DNA of 9,557 nt from Planctomycetota bacterium (GCA_023489375.1 JAMDCX010000116.1:1-9557); one strand, 5' to 3'. Positions 1-6,405 are shown, numbered from the stretch's first letter. Program-made: numbers and translations. Notes: generated from the sequence alone by a model not told the origin.

Positions 1-1
1 A

Positions 2-247
2 GCGGAAGAAGGTTGCCTTTCACTGCCGGGAATACGCGGCCCCATTACACGCTCCAGACGCATTACTCTTACCGGTTATGATCCACAAGGCGCACCACTT
101 TCCATGCCTCTGGAAGGTTTGCCGGCGAGGATTGCCCAGCATGAAGGCGATCATCTGGATGGGGTGCTGATTATCACTCGTATGCCGACAACCGCGCGCA
201 TCGCGGTGGGCAAAAAACTCCGTGTTCTGGAAGAAAAAGCCGGGTAG
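2..247 (+). CDS. def: Peptide deformylase, C-terminal part (5' end outside window)
   Basis: Removes the formyl group from the N-terminal methionine of new proteins in the cytoplasm, using a metal ion. The visible 81 residues contain two of the three signature motifs of the family: EGCLSLPG, whose Cys is a metal ligand, near the left edge, and QHEGDHLDGVL, where HEGDH is the HExxH metal-binding and catalytic motif. The chain then ends in a short basic helix (KKLRVLEEKAG) before the TAG stop, as in short type 1 bacterial deformylases. The N-terminal GxGLAAxQ motif would lie to the left of the window. The reading frame is intact. It is separated from the next genes by a long non-coding island and a terminator-like hairpin, so it probably belongs to another transcription unit. 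Confidence 0.96.
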   Translation, partial: AEEGCLSLPGIRGPITRSRRITLTGYDPQGAPLSMPLEGLPARIAQHEGDHLDGVLIITRMPTTARIAVGKKLRVLEEKAG

Positions 248-266
248 TTTTTACTCTGGCTTTTTT
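234..266 (+). terminator. Terminator-like hairpin across the end of def
   Basis: AAAAAGCC (234-241) pairs with GGCTTTTT (258-265) across a 16-nt loop and is followed by one more T, giving the A-tract, stem and T-tract arrangement of an intrinsic terminator. The left arm lies in the last codons of def and the stop codon is in the loop. The stem is only three G/C pairs strong with the rest A/T, so efficiency is uncertain. Because it has A-runs on one side and T-runs on the other it could work in both directions. Confidence 0.5.
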
Positions 267-281
267 GTAACCATTCACGGG
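267..281 (+). repeat. 14-bp interspersed repeat, copy 1
   Basis: Reads GTAACCATTCACGGG, one base away from the best copy (GTAACCGTTCACGG) at 797. It directly follows the def terminator. The core CCGTTCACGG is a near-palindrome with a two-base centre. Five copies occur in the window, all outside genes. Confidence 0.7.
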
Positions 282-340
282 TCAAAAATCGCGAAAAAAT
301 AAAATACAAGTGAATAATGACCATTAACAAAACTATTTCA

Positions 341-363
341 CCACAACGACACGACGTCACAAT
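341..363. repeat. CACAACGA low-complexity tract, copy 1
   Basis: A run of ACGAC/CACAACG words, beginning CCACAACGACACGACG. Related tracts lie at 531-555 and 1461-1485, and an AACGAAC-type version is at 6406-6424. The unit is roughly seven bases but degenerate. Role unknown. Confidence 0.5.
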
Positions 364-413
364 GGAGGTTGCAGGTTCCGGATTACAGGTTACAAGGGAC
401 GCGAGATATGTTA

Positions 414-434
414 GCCGGCACATTTATGTGCCGC
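414..434. repeat. Palindromic hairpin CGGCACAT-TT-ATGTGCCG, copy 1
   Basis: A perfect 8-bp inverted repeat with a two-base centre. Twenty-one bases, including flanking G and C residues, are identical to positions 6371-6391. The flanks beyond differ, which suggests a small mobile or amplified hairpin unit and not a long duplication. Confidence 0.75.
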
Positions 435-481
435 GGAGATAATCCACAGATTACCCAGATTTCACCGATTGCATGTTAAGC

Positions 482-499
482 CGGCCAGCCTGCTGGCCG
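482..499. repeat. Hairpin CGGCCAG-CCTG-CTGGCCG
   Basis: A perfect 7-bp stem with a 4-nt loop in the non-coding island. No T-tract follows on either strand, so it is not an obvious terminator. It has the same style (short GC-rich stem, tiny loop) as its neighbours but a different sequence. Confidence 0.55.
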
Positions 500-530
500 T
501 GAGTTTTACGGTGTTGATAGGCGGAGTTTA

Positions 531-555
531 CCACAACGAAATGACGACACAATGA
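531..555. repeat. CACAACGA low-complexity tract, copy 2
   Basis: Starts CCACAACGAAATGACGACAC; nearly the same words as the tract at 341, including the leading CCACAACGA. It follows the hairpin at 482-499 by about 30 bases. Confidence 0.5.
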
Positions 556-665
556 GCAAAAAATCATTGCGTCTCCTGCGTTTATAAGCAACGAGATCGC
601 AATAACTTCCACCAAGTGGCTGTACCGGTTGGTGTGTGGATTCCGGAGCACTGTTCGTCATATAG

Positions 666-684
666 CCACCGGCTTGGCCGGTGG
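666..684. repeat. Hairpin CCACCGGC-TTG-GCCGGTGG
   Basis: A perfect 8-bp GC-rich stem with a 3-nt loop in the non-coding island. No T-tract follows. It is unrelated in sequence to the other hairpins. Confidence 0.55.
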
Positions 685-742
685 TGGGGTATTCAACGGT
701 AAGGCCAATCAGGAAGTTATTACGGTCCCATTCCTAACTACA

Positions 743-763
743 GCAGCGCAACGTCTCATTAAG
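743..763 (+). repeat. 21-bp direct repeat, copy 1
   Basis: Begins GCAGCGCAACGTCTCATTAA and is identical over 21 bases to 6459-6479. In both places an AAGACCG-like stretch and then a TTACTCATTATTCATT heptad tract follow within about 40 bases, so the shared unit is longer but diverged. Confidence 0.75.
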
Positions 764-778
764 GCCATAAGACCGTTT

Positions 779-796
779 CATTACTCATTATTCATT
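779..796 (+). repeat. Heptanucleotide tandem tract (CATTACT-type), copy 1
   Basis: CATTACT CATTATT CATT, a seven-base period, abutting the 14-bp repeat at 797. The 16-base string TTACTCATTATTCATT recurs exactly at 6497-6512. The opposite-strand version (TGAGTAA) appears at 6272-6292. Confidence 0.65.
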
Positions 797-811
797 GTAA
801 CCGTTCACGGG
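797..811 (+). repeat. 14-bp interspersed repeat, copy 2
   Basis: GTAACCGTTCACGGG, taken as the reference form. It faces copy 3 (1082-1096, opposite strand) about 285 bases away, so the two act as inverted ends of the enclosed segment. Confidence 0.75.
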
Positions 812-902
812 CTTGAAGGAAGAAGTTAAGGCATGGCTGGGTGCAGCCATAAATTTTAGTAACAGCTCCCCCCACATCCGCCTAAAGATGTTTCCTGGGA
901 TC

Positions 903-919
903 GCGGGCGTCTCGCCCGC
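903..919. repeat. Hairpin GCGGGCG-TCT-CGCCCGC
   Basis: A perfect 7-bp all-GC stem with a 3-nt loop. It sits inside the segment bounded by 14-bp repeats 2 and 3. No T-tract follows. Confidence 0.55.
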
Positions 920-1081
920 CGTTGCTCCCCAAAGAGAGGTACCGAGAAAGTCGAATGCGGAAAATACGCCGGTTCAGTTCGAGGAGGGGGGCAACAGCAG
1001 TAATGGTGCTGCTGCGGTCTGTACACTATCCGGATAGCCTATACCTTCACAGCTGCCATTTAGATCCAAGCACAGTTACTG

Positions 1082-1096
1082 CCCGTGAACGGTTAC
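1082..1096 (-). repeat. 14-bp interspersed repeat, copy 3
   Basis: CCCGTGAACGGTTAC, the exact reverse complement of copy 2 over 15 bases. It lies just upstream of the small zinc-knuckle gene. Confidence 0.75.
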
Positions 1097-1198
1097 AGAA
1101 ATTCAATGACGATGCATTGCTGTTGCATGCACGTGGCGATGGCGATCCAGATTCGCTCACACCACCGTTGTTCCCAATCACACCTCGTATCTTGGGTG

Positions 1199-1417
1199 AT
1201 GTTGGCGGTCCAGTACCACAAAGCGGATCGGCAGCGCCTGGCGGAGTTTGAAAAAACCGGGGAACTGTTATGTTCAGAATGCTTTGAAAAAGCGGATCGC
1301 TGCAGCATCTGCGGACAGCATGTGCCGCATGGACAATTACCCTCTCATCTGGCGAGGCGCCGCCATGCCGCAGCGCAGCAATTAAAAGTGCAGGCTGCCA
1401 TTACACGCGGTTCTTGA
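1199..1417 (+). CDS. Small zinc-knuckle protein, hypothetical
   Basis: A 72-residue frame that I do not recognise as a named family. It opens with a charged segment (YHKADRQRLAEFEKTGE), then has two CxxC knuckles six residues apart (CSEC and CSIC), a short GQHVPH stretch and a SHLARRRH tail. The pattern C-x2-C-x6-C-x2-C with following histidines would bind zinc, and the tail is basic. Codon choice resembles the neighbouring genes, and the motif spacing is unlikely to arise by chance. The start is uncertain: GTG 1196, ATG 1199 or the in-frame ATG at about 1148 are all possible and none has a clear ribosome-binding site. The gene may be a 5'-truncated relic, because its upstream side runs into the repeat island. 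It stands alone on the + strand, about 300 bases before the glycosyltransferase. Confidence 0.45.
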   Translation: MLAVQYHKADRQRLAEFEKTGELLCSECFEKADRCSICGQHVPHGQLPSHLARRRHAAAQQLKVQAAITRGS

Positions 1418-1460
1418 CGGTGTGATGACTCCCGATAGTCGCGCCGGTGGAGTAAAAAAT

Positions 1461-1485
1461 GACACGACGACACAACGAACAACGC
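1461..1485. repeat. CACAACGA low-complexity tract, copy 3
   Basis: Contains ACGACGACACAACGAACAAC, the same words as tracts 1 and 2. It is followed by AACCT-rich sequence (CTGTAACCTA, CATAACCTGA) up to about 1521, another low-complexity style. The interval 1418-1573 shows no gene. Confidence 0.5.
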
Positions 1486-1573
1486 CAATCCTGTAACCTA
1501 TCCTCAATAACCCATAACCTGAACTCTGTCACCATCCTGCGGCCCAAAGCCAACAATTCTGCAAAATTGGCGT

Positions 1574-1579
1574 TATAAT
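1574..1579 (+). promoter_or_regulatory. Putative -10 box of the glycosyltransferase-lpxA-thiD2E-murJ cluster
   Basis: An exact TATAAT lies 135 bases before the first gene. It is flanked by the inverted pair CTGCAA (1559-1564) and TTGCAG (1579-1584), which could be an operator overlapping the promoter. No good -35 hexamer is seen 16-18 bases upstream (CAACAA/AACAAT), so the assignment rests on the -10 box and location only. Confidence 0.35.
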
Positions 1580-1589
1580 TGCAGCGTTC

Positions 1590-1614
1590 CAGATGGGATT
1601 GCTTGCCCCATCTG
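1590..1614 (+). promoter_or_regulatory. Dyad in the leader of the envelope cluster
   Basis: CAGATGGG (1590-1597) and CCCATCTG (1607-1614) form a perfect 8-bp inverted repeat with a 9-base spacer, starting about 10 bases after the -10 box. In DNA it would be an operator placed at the expected transcription start; in RNA a 5' hairpin. No T-tract follows, so a simple terminator is unlikely. Confidence 0.4.
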
Positions 1615-1713
1615 ACGGATGTTCGGTGCCGTAAAATGCCTGCCGCGCAAGGCGCGTTCCAGCTGCCGGCATCTGACCTTGGAATATACCGGGTTTTCCG
1701 GGAGCATTGAGTT

Positions 1714-2511
1714 ATGGACAAACTCGAATTATCTATTATCGCGCCGGCGTTTAATGAGCTGGGCAATATCCAGCCCCTGGTGGAACGCATACGCGATATA
1801 TGTGTACCGCTGAACTTGCCTTTCGAAGCAATTATTGTCGATGATGGCAGCACGGATGGTACACGAGAAAAACTGGTAGAGCTGGCTAAAGTGTACCCCT
1901 GGTTGCGTGTAGTGACCTTAGCCCGCAATAGCGGACAGACCGCGGCCATGGATGCGGGTTTCCGGGCAGCCCGGGGAAAAGTATGGGGTACGGTGGATGC
2001 GGATATGCAAAACGATCCGGGAGAAATTCCGCGTCTCATGGCCATGTTGGGGCCGGATGTGGATATGGTCAATGGGTGGCGAAAAAAACGCAGTGATAAT
2101 GCTCTGCGGCGCATACAAACCAGAATCGCCAACGGCATCCGTAACTGGATCAGTGAAGAAAGTATTCAGGACTCGGCCTGTTCGTTAAAAGTATATAAGC
2201 GGCAATGCCTGGAAGGGTTGACCTTATATAAGGGCATGCACCGCTTTTTTCCCACACTGGTGAAAATGCGGGGGTTTAAGGTTATTGAAGTGCCGGTGAG
2301 CCATAACCCGCGGTTGCACGGTGTAACCAAGTATAAATTCGGCAGTCGGGTGATACGAGCCTTTGTGGATTTACTGGCGGTACGCTGGATGAAAAAGCGG
2401 CAATTACACTACCGTGCGACGGAAATTACTCCGCTGGCATCCTCCGGCCCGCCAGAGCGGCAACCGCCAGCAACATCAGACAGGTCCTATCTTAGTCATA
2501 CAGGTGCATAA
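1714..2511 (+). CDS. Family 2 glycosyltransferase (polyprenyl-phosphate sugar transferase type)
   Basis: A 265-residue GT-A fold enzyme that probably moves a sugar from a nucleotide donor to a polyprenyl phosphate or similar lipid at the inner membrane. Visible motifs are the N-terminal IIAPAFNE strand and loop, the nucleotide-binding VDDGSTDGT (42-50), SGQTAAMDAGF (73-83), the metal-binding DAD at 95-97 followed by MQNDP, QDSACSLKVYKR (152-163), MHRFFP (175-180) and HNPRLHGVTKY (197-207). These resemble the ArnC/dolichol-phosphate-mannose-synthase branch. No C-terminal membrane helix is seen, unlike ArnC, so it should be soluble or peripheral. ATG 1714 has GGAG nine bases upstream. It is first in the cluster and ends 4 bp before lpxA. 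The last ~30 residues are low-complexity and poorly conserved in appearance. Acceptor and sugar cannot be told from sequence. Confidence 0.88.
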   Translation: MDKLELSIIAPAFNELGNIQPLVERIRDICVPLNLPFEAIIVDDGSTDGTREKLVELAKVYPWLRVVTLARNSGQTAAMDAGFRAARGKVWGTVDADMQNDPGEIPRLMAMLGPDVDMVNGWRKKRSDNALRRIQTRIANGIRNWISEESIQDSACSLKVYKRQCLEGLTLYKGMHRFFPTLVKMRGFKVIEVPVSHNPRLHGVTKYKFGSRVIRAFVDLLAVRWMKKRQLHYRATEITPLASSGPPERQPPATSDRSYLSHTGA

Positions 2512-2515
2512 TACG

Positions 2516-3346
2516 ATGAGTTCCTTGATTCACCCCACCGCCGTTATTGATCCGCTGGCTCATATTGATGCCACAGTAAAAATCGGAGCCTACAGTGTTA
2601 TCGAAGGCCCGGTGACCATCGGTCCGGATTGCGTCATTGCCTCGCAGGCCAAGCTCATCGGTCCGTTGGAAATGGGCCGGGGCAACAGGGTGCACAGTTT
2701 CGCGGTACTTGGTGATGCGCCGCAGGATTTGAAATACCATGATCAGCCCAGTCGCCTGGTTATTGGTGAAAATAATATTTTTCGGGAACATGCCACAGCA
2801 CATCGCGGCACGGGCGGTGATACGGTTATTGGTTCCAATGGCTTTTTTATGGTGGGTTCTCATGTGGGTCATAATTGCCGCGTGGGCAATGGCGTGACCC
2901 TGGTTAATAGTGCGGTATTGGGCGGCCATGTGCAGGTCTTTGACCGGGCGATTATCGGCGGTCTGTGTGCGGTGCATCAATTTTGTCGCGTGGGCCGCCT
3001 GGTCATGATCAGCAACAACTCGGCGCACAATGTGGACATTCCACCATTCTGCATTGCCATGGACATCAACATGGTCACACAGCTTAACGCAGTGGGGCTG
3101 CGCCGTTCGGGCATGAGCCGGGAAAGTGTCAATGCGCTGCGGCAGATGTTCAAAATACTCTTCCGGGACCACCGTAGCCTGTCTTTGAACAAGAACATCA
3201 CCTTGTTGCCGCCGGAATTACAGGCGGTTCCGGAAGTTCGCGAATTCACTGATTTTGTAACCAGTTCCAAACGCGGTATCGCGCGGTTTAAACCCTGGTC
3301 GGAAAGGCAGTCACGGCAGGTGGAACCTGCTCCTGCCGACGAGTAA
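2516..3346 (+). CDS. lpxA: UDP-N-acetylglucosamine O-acyltransferase
   Basis: Catalyses the first step of lipid A synthesis, moving a 3-hydroxyacyl chain from acyl carrier protein to UDP-GlcNAc in the cytoplasm. The 276 residues open with IHPTAVIDPLAHI and continue as hexapeptide repeats of a left-handed beta helix. Signature stretches are SHVGHNC (115-121), whose second His (119) matches catalytic His125 of the E. coli enzyme, AIIGGLCAVHQFCRVG (145-160) and the C-terminal helical domain (GLRRSGMSRESVNALR, 194-209). The length is slightly above the usual ~262 because of a loose Pro/Glu-rich tail. The start at ATG 2516 agrees with the family N-terminus and has AGGTG about ten bases upstream, inside the end of the previous gene; the same frame is open further upstream but that part only shadows the glycosyltransferase. 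Translation is probably coupled to it. It implies an LPS-bearing outer membrane. Confidence 0.96.
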   Translation: MSSLIHPTAVIDPLAHIDATVKIGAYSVIEGPVTIGPDCVIASQAKLIGPLEMGRGNRVHSFAVLGDAPQDLKYHDQPSRLVIGENNIFREHATAHRGTGGDTVIGSNGFFMVGSHVGHNCRVGNGVTLVNSAVLGGHVQVFDRAIIGGLCAVHQFCRVGRLVMISNNSAHNVDIPPFCIAMDINMVTQLNAVGLRRSGMSRESVNALRQMFKILFRDHRSLSLNKNITLLPPELQAVPEVREFTDFVTSSKRGIARFKPWSERQSRQVEPAPADE

Positions 3347-3398
3347 GTGTGTTGATGGTTTTCAGTTCCTATAGTGCAGTCAGCCAGGTGCGTATGTG

Positions 3399-4496
3399 AT
3401 GGATAAAAGTGCCATGCGAATGCTGGATGCCAATTTCAACCGCGCCCGCGAGGCCTTGCGCACACTGGAAGATTATGGCCGCTTTGTGCTTAATGACAGC
3501 CGCCTTTCCGGCGCCTGTAAAACCCTTCGTCATGAACTTTGTGCCCGCATGACTGCTCTGGGCGCAGAGGCTGCGATGCTGTACCGCGATACGCCGGGTG
3601 ATGTGGGTGTCACCATCAAGGCCGAAGATGAGCGGCACCGTGACACGCTGGAAAATATTGTGACAGCTGCGGCCAAACGGCTTACCGAAGCACTGCGCGT
3701 ATTGGAAGAACTCTCGAAATTGCAATCAGACGTTGCGGCGGCGGAAATGGAAGCTCTGCGGTACCAATCTTATACCCTGGAACAGACCATATTGCGGCAG
3801 GCGCATCAGCGGAATAAAATGCCGCCTGTCGGCCTGCATGTTCTGCTGACAGAATCATTGTGTCGCCACCCATGGCACGAAACACTCCTGGCCATTCTGG
3901 AAGGCGGAGCGGATGTGGTGCAATTACGAGAGAAGAATTTAGGTGATGGGCAGTTATTAATGCGGGCGCAAACGGTAGCGGCCGAATGCCGGAAGTATGG
4001 CCGCTTGTCGATCATCAATGATCGTGTGGATATTGCCCTGGCGGCGGGAGCTTCGGGGGTCCACCTGGGACAGGAGGATTTGTCATGTCAACAGGCACGG
4101 AAATTAGCGGGATCGGAACTGATTATTGGTATATCGACTGAAAATTTCCAACAGGCACGGAACGCGGCATGTGATGGGGCCAGCTATATCGGCGCCGGGC
4201 CGATGTTTCCCACCACCACCAAGGAAAAACCCCGTCTGATGGGACCGGCGTATATTAAAGAATTAATACAGGCGGAATTTATTCTGCCTGCAGTCGCCAT
4301 TGGGGGCATTACCACAGAAAATCTGCCGACACTTATGGCGGCGGGAGTTAAGGCCATAGCAGTAAGCTCGGCGGTGATTTCAGCGGATGATCCAACCACG
4401 GTCTGCAAGCACTTACGCACTATGCTCCTGGGGGCGGACACACCGTCGGCCGCCGGCATGATAACAACGCCCAGACATGGGGCGCCTTATGACTGA
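3399..4496 (+). CDS. thiE: Thiamine-phosphate synthase with N-terminal ThiD2 domain (bifunctional)
   Basis: Two fused domains. Residues 1-135 match the ThiD2 family, described as a hydroxymethylpyrimidine-phosphate kinase: ANFNRAREALRTLEDYGRF (11-29), DTPGDVG (64-70) and RLTEALRVLEE (94-104). Residues 145-345 are a ThiE TIM barrel that joins the pyrimidine diphosphate to thiazole phosphate: VQLREK (174-179), INDRVDIA (206-213), GVHLGQED (220-227), GAGPMFPTTTKEK (265-277, phosphate and diphosphate binding) and AIGGI (300-304). The fusion would let one protein make the pyrimidine diphosphate and use it. ATG 3399 has AGGTG eight bases upstream; a GTG one codon earlier is the alternative. It lies 52 bp after lpxA and overlaps murJ by 8 bp. 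No thiamine riboswitch is visible in the short gap, so it likely depends on the cluster promoter. Confidence 0.93.
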   Translation: MDKSAMRMLDANFNRAREALRTLEDYGRFVLNDSRLSGACKTLRHELCARMTALGAEAAMLYRDTPGDVGVTIKAEDERHRDTLENIVTAAAKRLTEALRVLEELSKLQSDVAAAEMEALRYQSYTLEQTILRQAHQRNKMPPVGLHVLLTESLCRHPWHETLLAILEGGADVVQLREKNLGDGQLLMRAQTVAAECRKYGRLSIINDRVDIALAAGASGVHLGQEDLSCQQARKLAGSELIIGISTENFQQARNAACDGASYIGAGPMFPTTTKEKPRLMGPAYIKELIQAEFILPAVAIGGITTENLPTLMAAGVKAIAVSSAVISADDPTTVCKHLRTMLLGADTPSAAGMITTPRHGAPYD

Positions 4497-6198
4497 ATCC
4501 AATTCTGATTCCCGGATGGAGCCGCAATGTAAGGCCACGGCAATATCTCCGGCGACTACGCCCCAAACGGCCCTGACCCGGCACGCCAATGTGTTTTCCA
4601 GTCTGACATTGTTATCACGCATCTTCGGCTTGCTGCGGGATAAGGCTTGCAGTTATTTTCTGGGGGTCGGCACGACCTGGTCGGCCTTCTGGATGGGATT
4701 TCAGTTTCCCAATTTGTTTCGGCGAATTTTTGGCGAAGGTGCTTTAACGGCAGTTTTTCTTCCGGTGTATACACGGATTCGCCAGGAAAACGGACAAGAC
4801 ACGGCGGATCAGTTGGCGCGGTCGGTCATTCGTTTGCTGTTCATCACGCTGACCAGCATTACCATGATCGGTGAAGTCATTGTGATTCCCATGGCGCTGT
4901 CGCATACCGTCTTACCGGCCAATCGCCTGGCCGCTGCCATGATCGCAATTATGCTGCCATTTTCCATAGCGATATGTCTGGTGGCACTGCTGGCGGCGAT
5001 AGCCACCGCCAGCGACCGGTTTGCGGCACAGGCGGTGGCCCCGATTATCACCAATGTGGCCATGACGTTGGGCGCGGCGATACCGGTATGGATATGGACG
5101 CGGCATTTCGCTTTAACCGCGCGGATTTACTGGGTAGCCGGTGCGGTGCTGATTTCTGGTGTGTTGCAGGTGCTGTTACTGGCCATTGCGGTGCGACGGA
5201 CGGGCTTGAGTTTTCGAGGGGCCTGGCAGTGGCGTGGGCCGGGTGTGCGGGAAATTGTCGCCAAAATGGCTCCGATGATTCTGGGGCTTTCCGCGGTACA
5301 AATGAACACGTTTCTGGATTCTCAAATTGCCTGGTGGTTTTCACCCGATGGACATGGAGGTCGAACGACTTTTTCCATCGCGGGCCTGCTGGTGCATGTT
5401 CCGATGTTGGCCGGGGCGTTGGGAAAATTGTCGGTGGCGCAGAGGATTTATCTGCTGCCGGTGGGCGTATTCGGTGTGGCCACCGCAACGGTTATTTTTC
5501 CCCGGCTCTCGGAAGCCGGGGCCAATCAGGATGTCTCACGCACCGGAGAATTATTGTGGCTTGGACTGCGACGCAGCTTATTTATCAGCTTGCCGGCAAC
5601 CCTGGGAATGATATTGATTTCCCAGCCGTTGATCACGGCCATTTATCTCGGTGGAAAAGTCAACACGGCGGATGTACTGCAGGCGGTGTGGACTGCTCGC
5701 TGGTTCTGCATGGGAATCTGGGCGTTTGAAATGCAGATGATCCTGGTGCGTGTGTTTTACGCCTGGCGCGATGCCTTGACGCCCATGAAAGTGGCTCTGG
5801 GAATGGTGCTGTTGAATATCATGCTGAATTTAACGCTCATCTGGTTTTTGCAGGAAGGTGGAATTGCTGCCAGCACCAGTATTTCCGCCATGGTGCAATG
5901 CGTCATTCTTCTATTTATTCTTCAACGGCGGATGAAACTGGGAAAGCTTGGTGAAGTGCTCCGCATGGCGGGCAAATCTCTGCTGGGTGCGGCGGTCATG
6001 TTCACCTGGGGATGGATATGTTTACTGCTCATGCAGCACAGCTCCTTATTAAACGCACTTCCACGTTGGCTGGCATCTGTGGTGGAACTGCTGATATTGG
6101 TGCCGCTGGCGGCCTTGATCTACGGCCTGCTGATGCGCTGGTGGCAGGCCCCCGAACTGGCGGATGTACCAATTTTGAGACGTCTGGCGAAGCGGTAG
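4489..6198 (+). CDS. murJ: Lipid II flippase MurJ (MviN family)
   Basis: Moves the peptidoglycan precursor lipid II across the inner membrane. The 569-residue protein is almost entirely hydrophobic helices, consistent with the family's 14. Signatures are SRIFGLLRD (43-51), PNLFRRIFGEGAL (74-86, including the conserved Arg and Glu of the central cavity), AQRIYLLPVGVFGVA (317-331, whose Arg fits Arg270 of the E. coli protein) and WRDALTPMKVAL (426-437). Compared with the E. coli protein it has about 30 extra polar N-terminal residues and an extra segment around 285-315 (DGHGG followed by a hydrophobic stretch) between helices seven and eight. ATG 4489 overlaps the end of thiE by 8 bp and has GGGGCG just upstream; ATG 4477, in frame, would add four residues. 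It is last in the cluster, with no clear terminator after it. Confidence 0.95.
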   Translation: MTESNSDSRMEPQCKATAISPATTPQTALTRHANVFSSLTLLSRIFGLLRDKACSYFLGVGTTWSAFWMGFQFPNLFRRIFGEGALTAVFLPVYTRIRQENGQDTADQLARSVIRLLFITLTSITMIGEVIVIPMALSHTVLPANRLAAAMIAIMLPFSIAICLVALLAAIATASDRFAAQAVAPIITNVAMTLGAAIPVWIWTRHFALTARIYWVAGAVLISGVLQVLLLAIAVRRTGLSFRGAWQWRGPGVREIVAKMAPMILGLSAVQMNTFLDSQIAWWFSPDGHGGRTTFSIAGLLVHVPMLAGALGKLSVAQRIYLLPVGVFGVATATVIFPRLSEAGANQDVSRTGELLWLGLRRSLFISLPATLGMILISQPLITAIYLGGKVNTADVLQAVWTARWFCMGIWAFEMQMILVRVFYAWRDALTPMKVALGMVLLNIMLNLTLIWFLQEGGIAASTSISAMVQCVILLFILQRRMKLGKLGEVLRMAGKSLLGAAVMFTWGWICLLLMQHSSLLNALPRWLASVVELLILVPLAALIYGLLMRWWQAPELADVPILRRLAKR

Positions 6199-6229
6199 AG
6201 GCTTATCGAGGCAGTGGATGGCTGTATTG

Positions 6230-6243
6230 GTAATCGTTCACGG
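6230..6243 (+). repeat. 14-bp interspersed repeat, copy 4
   Basis: GTAATCGTTCACGG, one mismatch from the reference form at 797. It begins 32 bases after the murJ stop and faces copy 5 in the opposite orientation. Confidence 0.7.
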
Positions 6244-6271
6244 TGCATATTGCAAAAGATCACAATGCCAG

Positions 6272-6292
6272 TGAGTAATGAGTAATGAATAG
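6272..6292 (+). repeat. Heptanucleotide tandem tract (TGAGTAA)
   Basis: TGAGTAA TGAGTAA TGAATAG: two exact seven-base units and a degenerate third. It is the reverse complement type of the TTACTCA tracts at 779-796 and 6497-6517. Confidence 0.65.
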
Positions 6293-6301
6293 AATACAGG
6301 A

Positions 6302-6322
6302 GTTAGAAGTTAGGAGTTAGGA
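6302..6322 (+). repeat. Heptanucleotide tandem tract (GTTAGGA)
   Basis: GTTAGAA GTTAGGA GTTAGGA, three seven-base units in tandem, 9 bases after the TGAGTAA tract. It has the same period but a different sequence. Confidence 0.65.
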
Positions 6323-6348
6323 CGGGTACGAAGGTGCATGCCGGCGTG

Positions 6349-6402
6349 TTTATCCCACCGGAAAAAGTTGGCCGGCACATTTATGTGCCGCTGTGGGATA
6401 AA
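6349..6402. repeat. Nested hairpin around palindrome copy 2
   Basis: An outer perfect 10-bp inverted repeat, TTTATCCCAC (6349-6358) and GTGGGATAAA (6393-6402), encloses the inner palindrome CGGCACAT-TT-ATGTGCCG. The left gap is 14 bases and the right gap two. The first palindrome copy lacks the outer arms. It could form a cruciform or an RNA stem in either direction; whether it ends murJ transcription is unknown. Confidence 0.6.
6371..6391. repeat. Palindromic hairpin CGGCACAT-TT-ATGTGCCG, copy 2
   Basis: Identical over 21 bases to 414-434. Here it is the inner stem of the larger nested hairpin. Confidence 0.75.
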
Positions 6403-6405
6403 GAG

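Larger units (their letters stand above)
248..1195. other. Repeat-rich non-coding island between def and the envelope cluster
   Basis: No convincing gene was found on either strand in this stretch; open frames here are short, unrelated to known families and cross the repeats. It holds three copies of the 14-bp repeat (267, 797, 1082), four hairpins of unrelated sequence (417-434, 482-499, 666-684, 903-919), CACAACGA-type tracts (341-360 and 531-555) and a TTACTCA-type heptad tract (779-796). A string of these elements recurs in the same order at 6230-6512. No tRNA-like cloverleaf was seen. Confidence 0.7.

Noticed and set aside
922..1251. A 109-residue + strand frame in the first repeat island
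   Set aside because: It crosses the 14-bp repeat and has no domain; its end overlaps the better-supported zinc-knuckle frame. A frameshifted 5' part of that gene is conceivable but unsupported.
1401..2138. A 245-residue open frame on the minus strand
   Set aside because: It runs antisense through the glycosyltransferase and the non-coding leader, has no recognisable domain and is Arg/Ser-rich as antisense frames often are.
2492..3172. A 226-residue open frame on the minus strand opposite lpxA
   Set aside because: Its His/Thr-rich, motif-free translation is the antisense shadow of the certain lpxA gene.
3347..3398. Thiamine (TPP) riboswitch before the ThiD2-ThiE gene
   Set aside because: The 52-base gap is too short and lacks the conserved CTGAGA and thi-box sequences.
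4974..5729. A 251-residue + strand frame inside murJ
   Set aside because: An out-of-frame shadow of murJ, Gly/Cys/Ala-rich, with no membrane or domain pattern.
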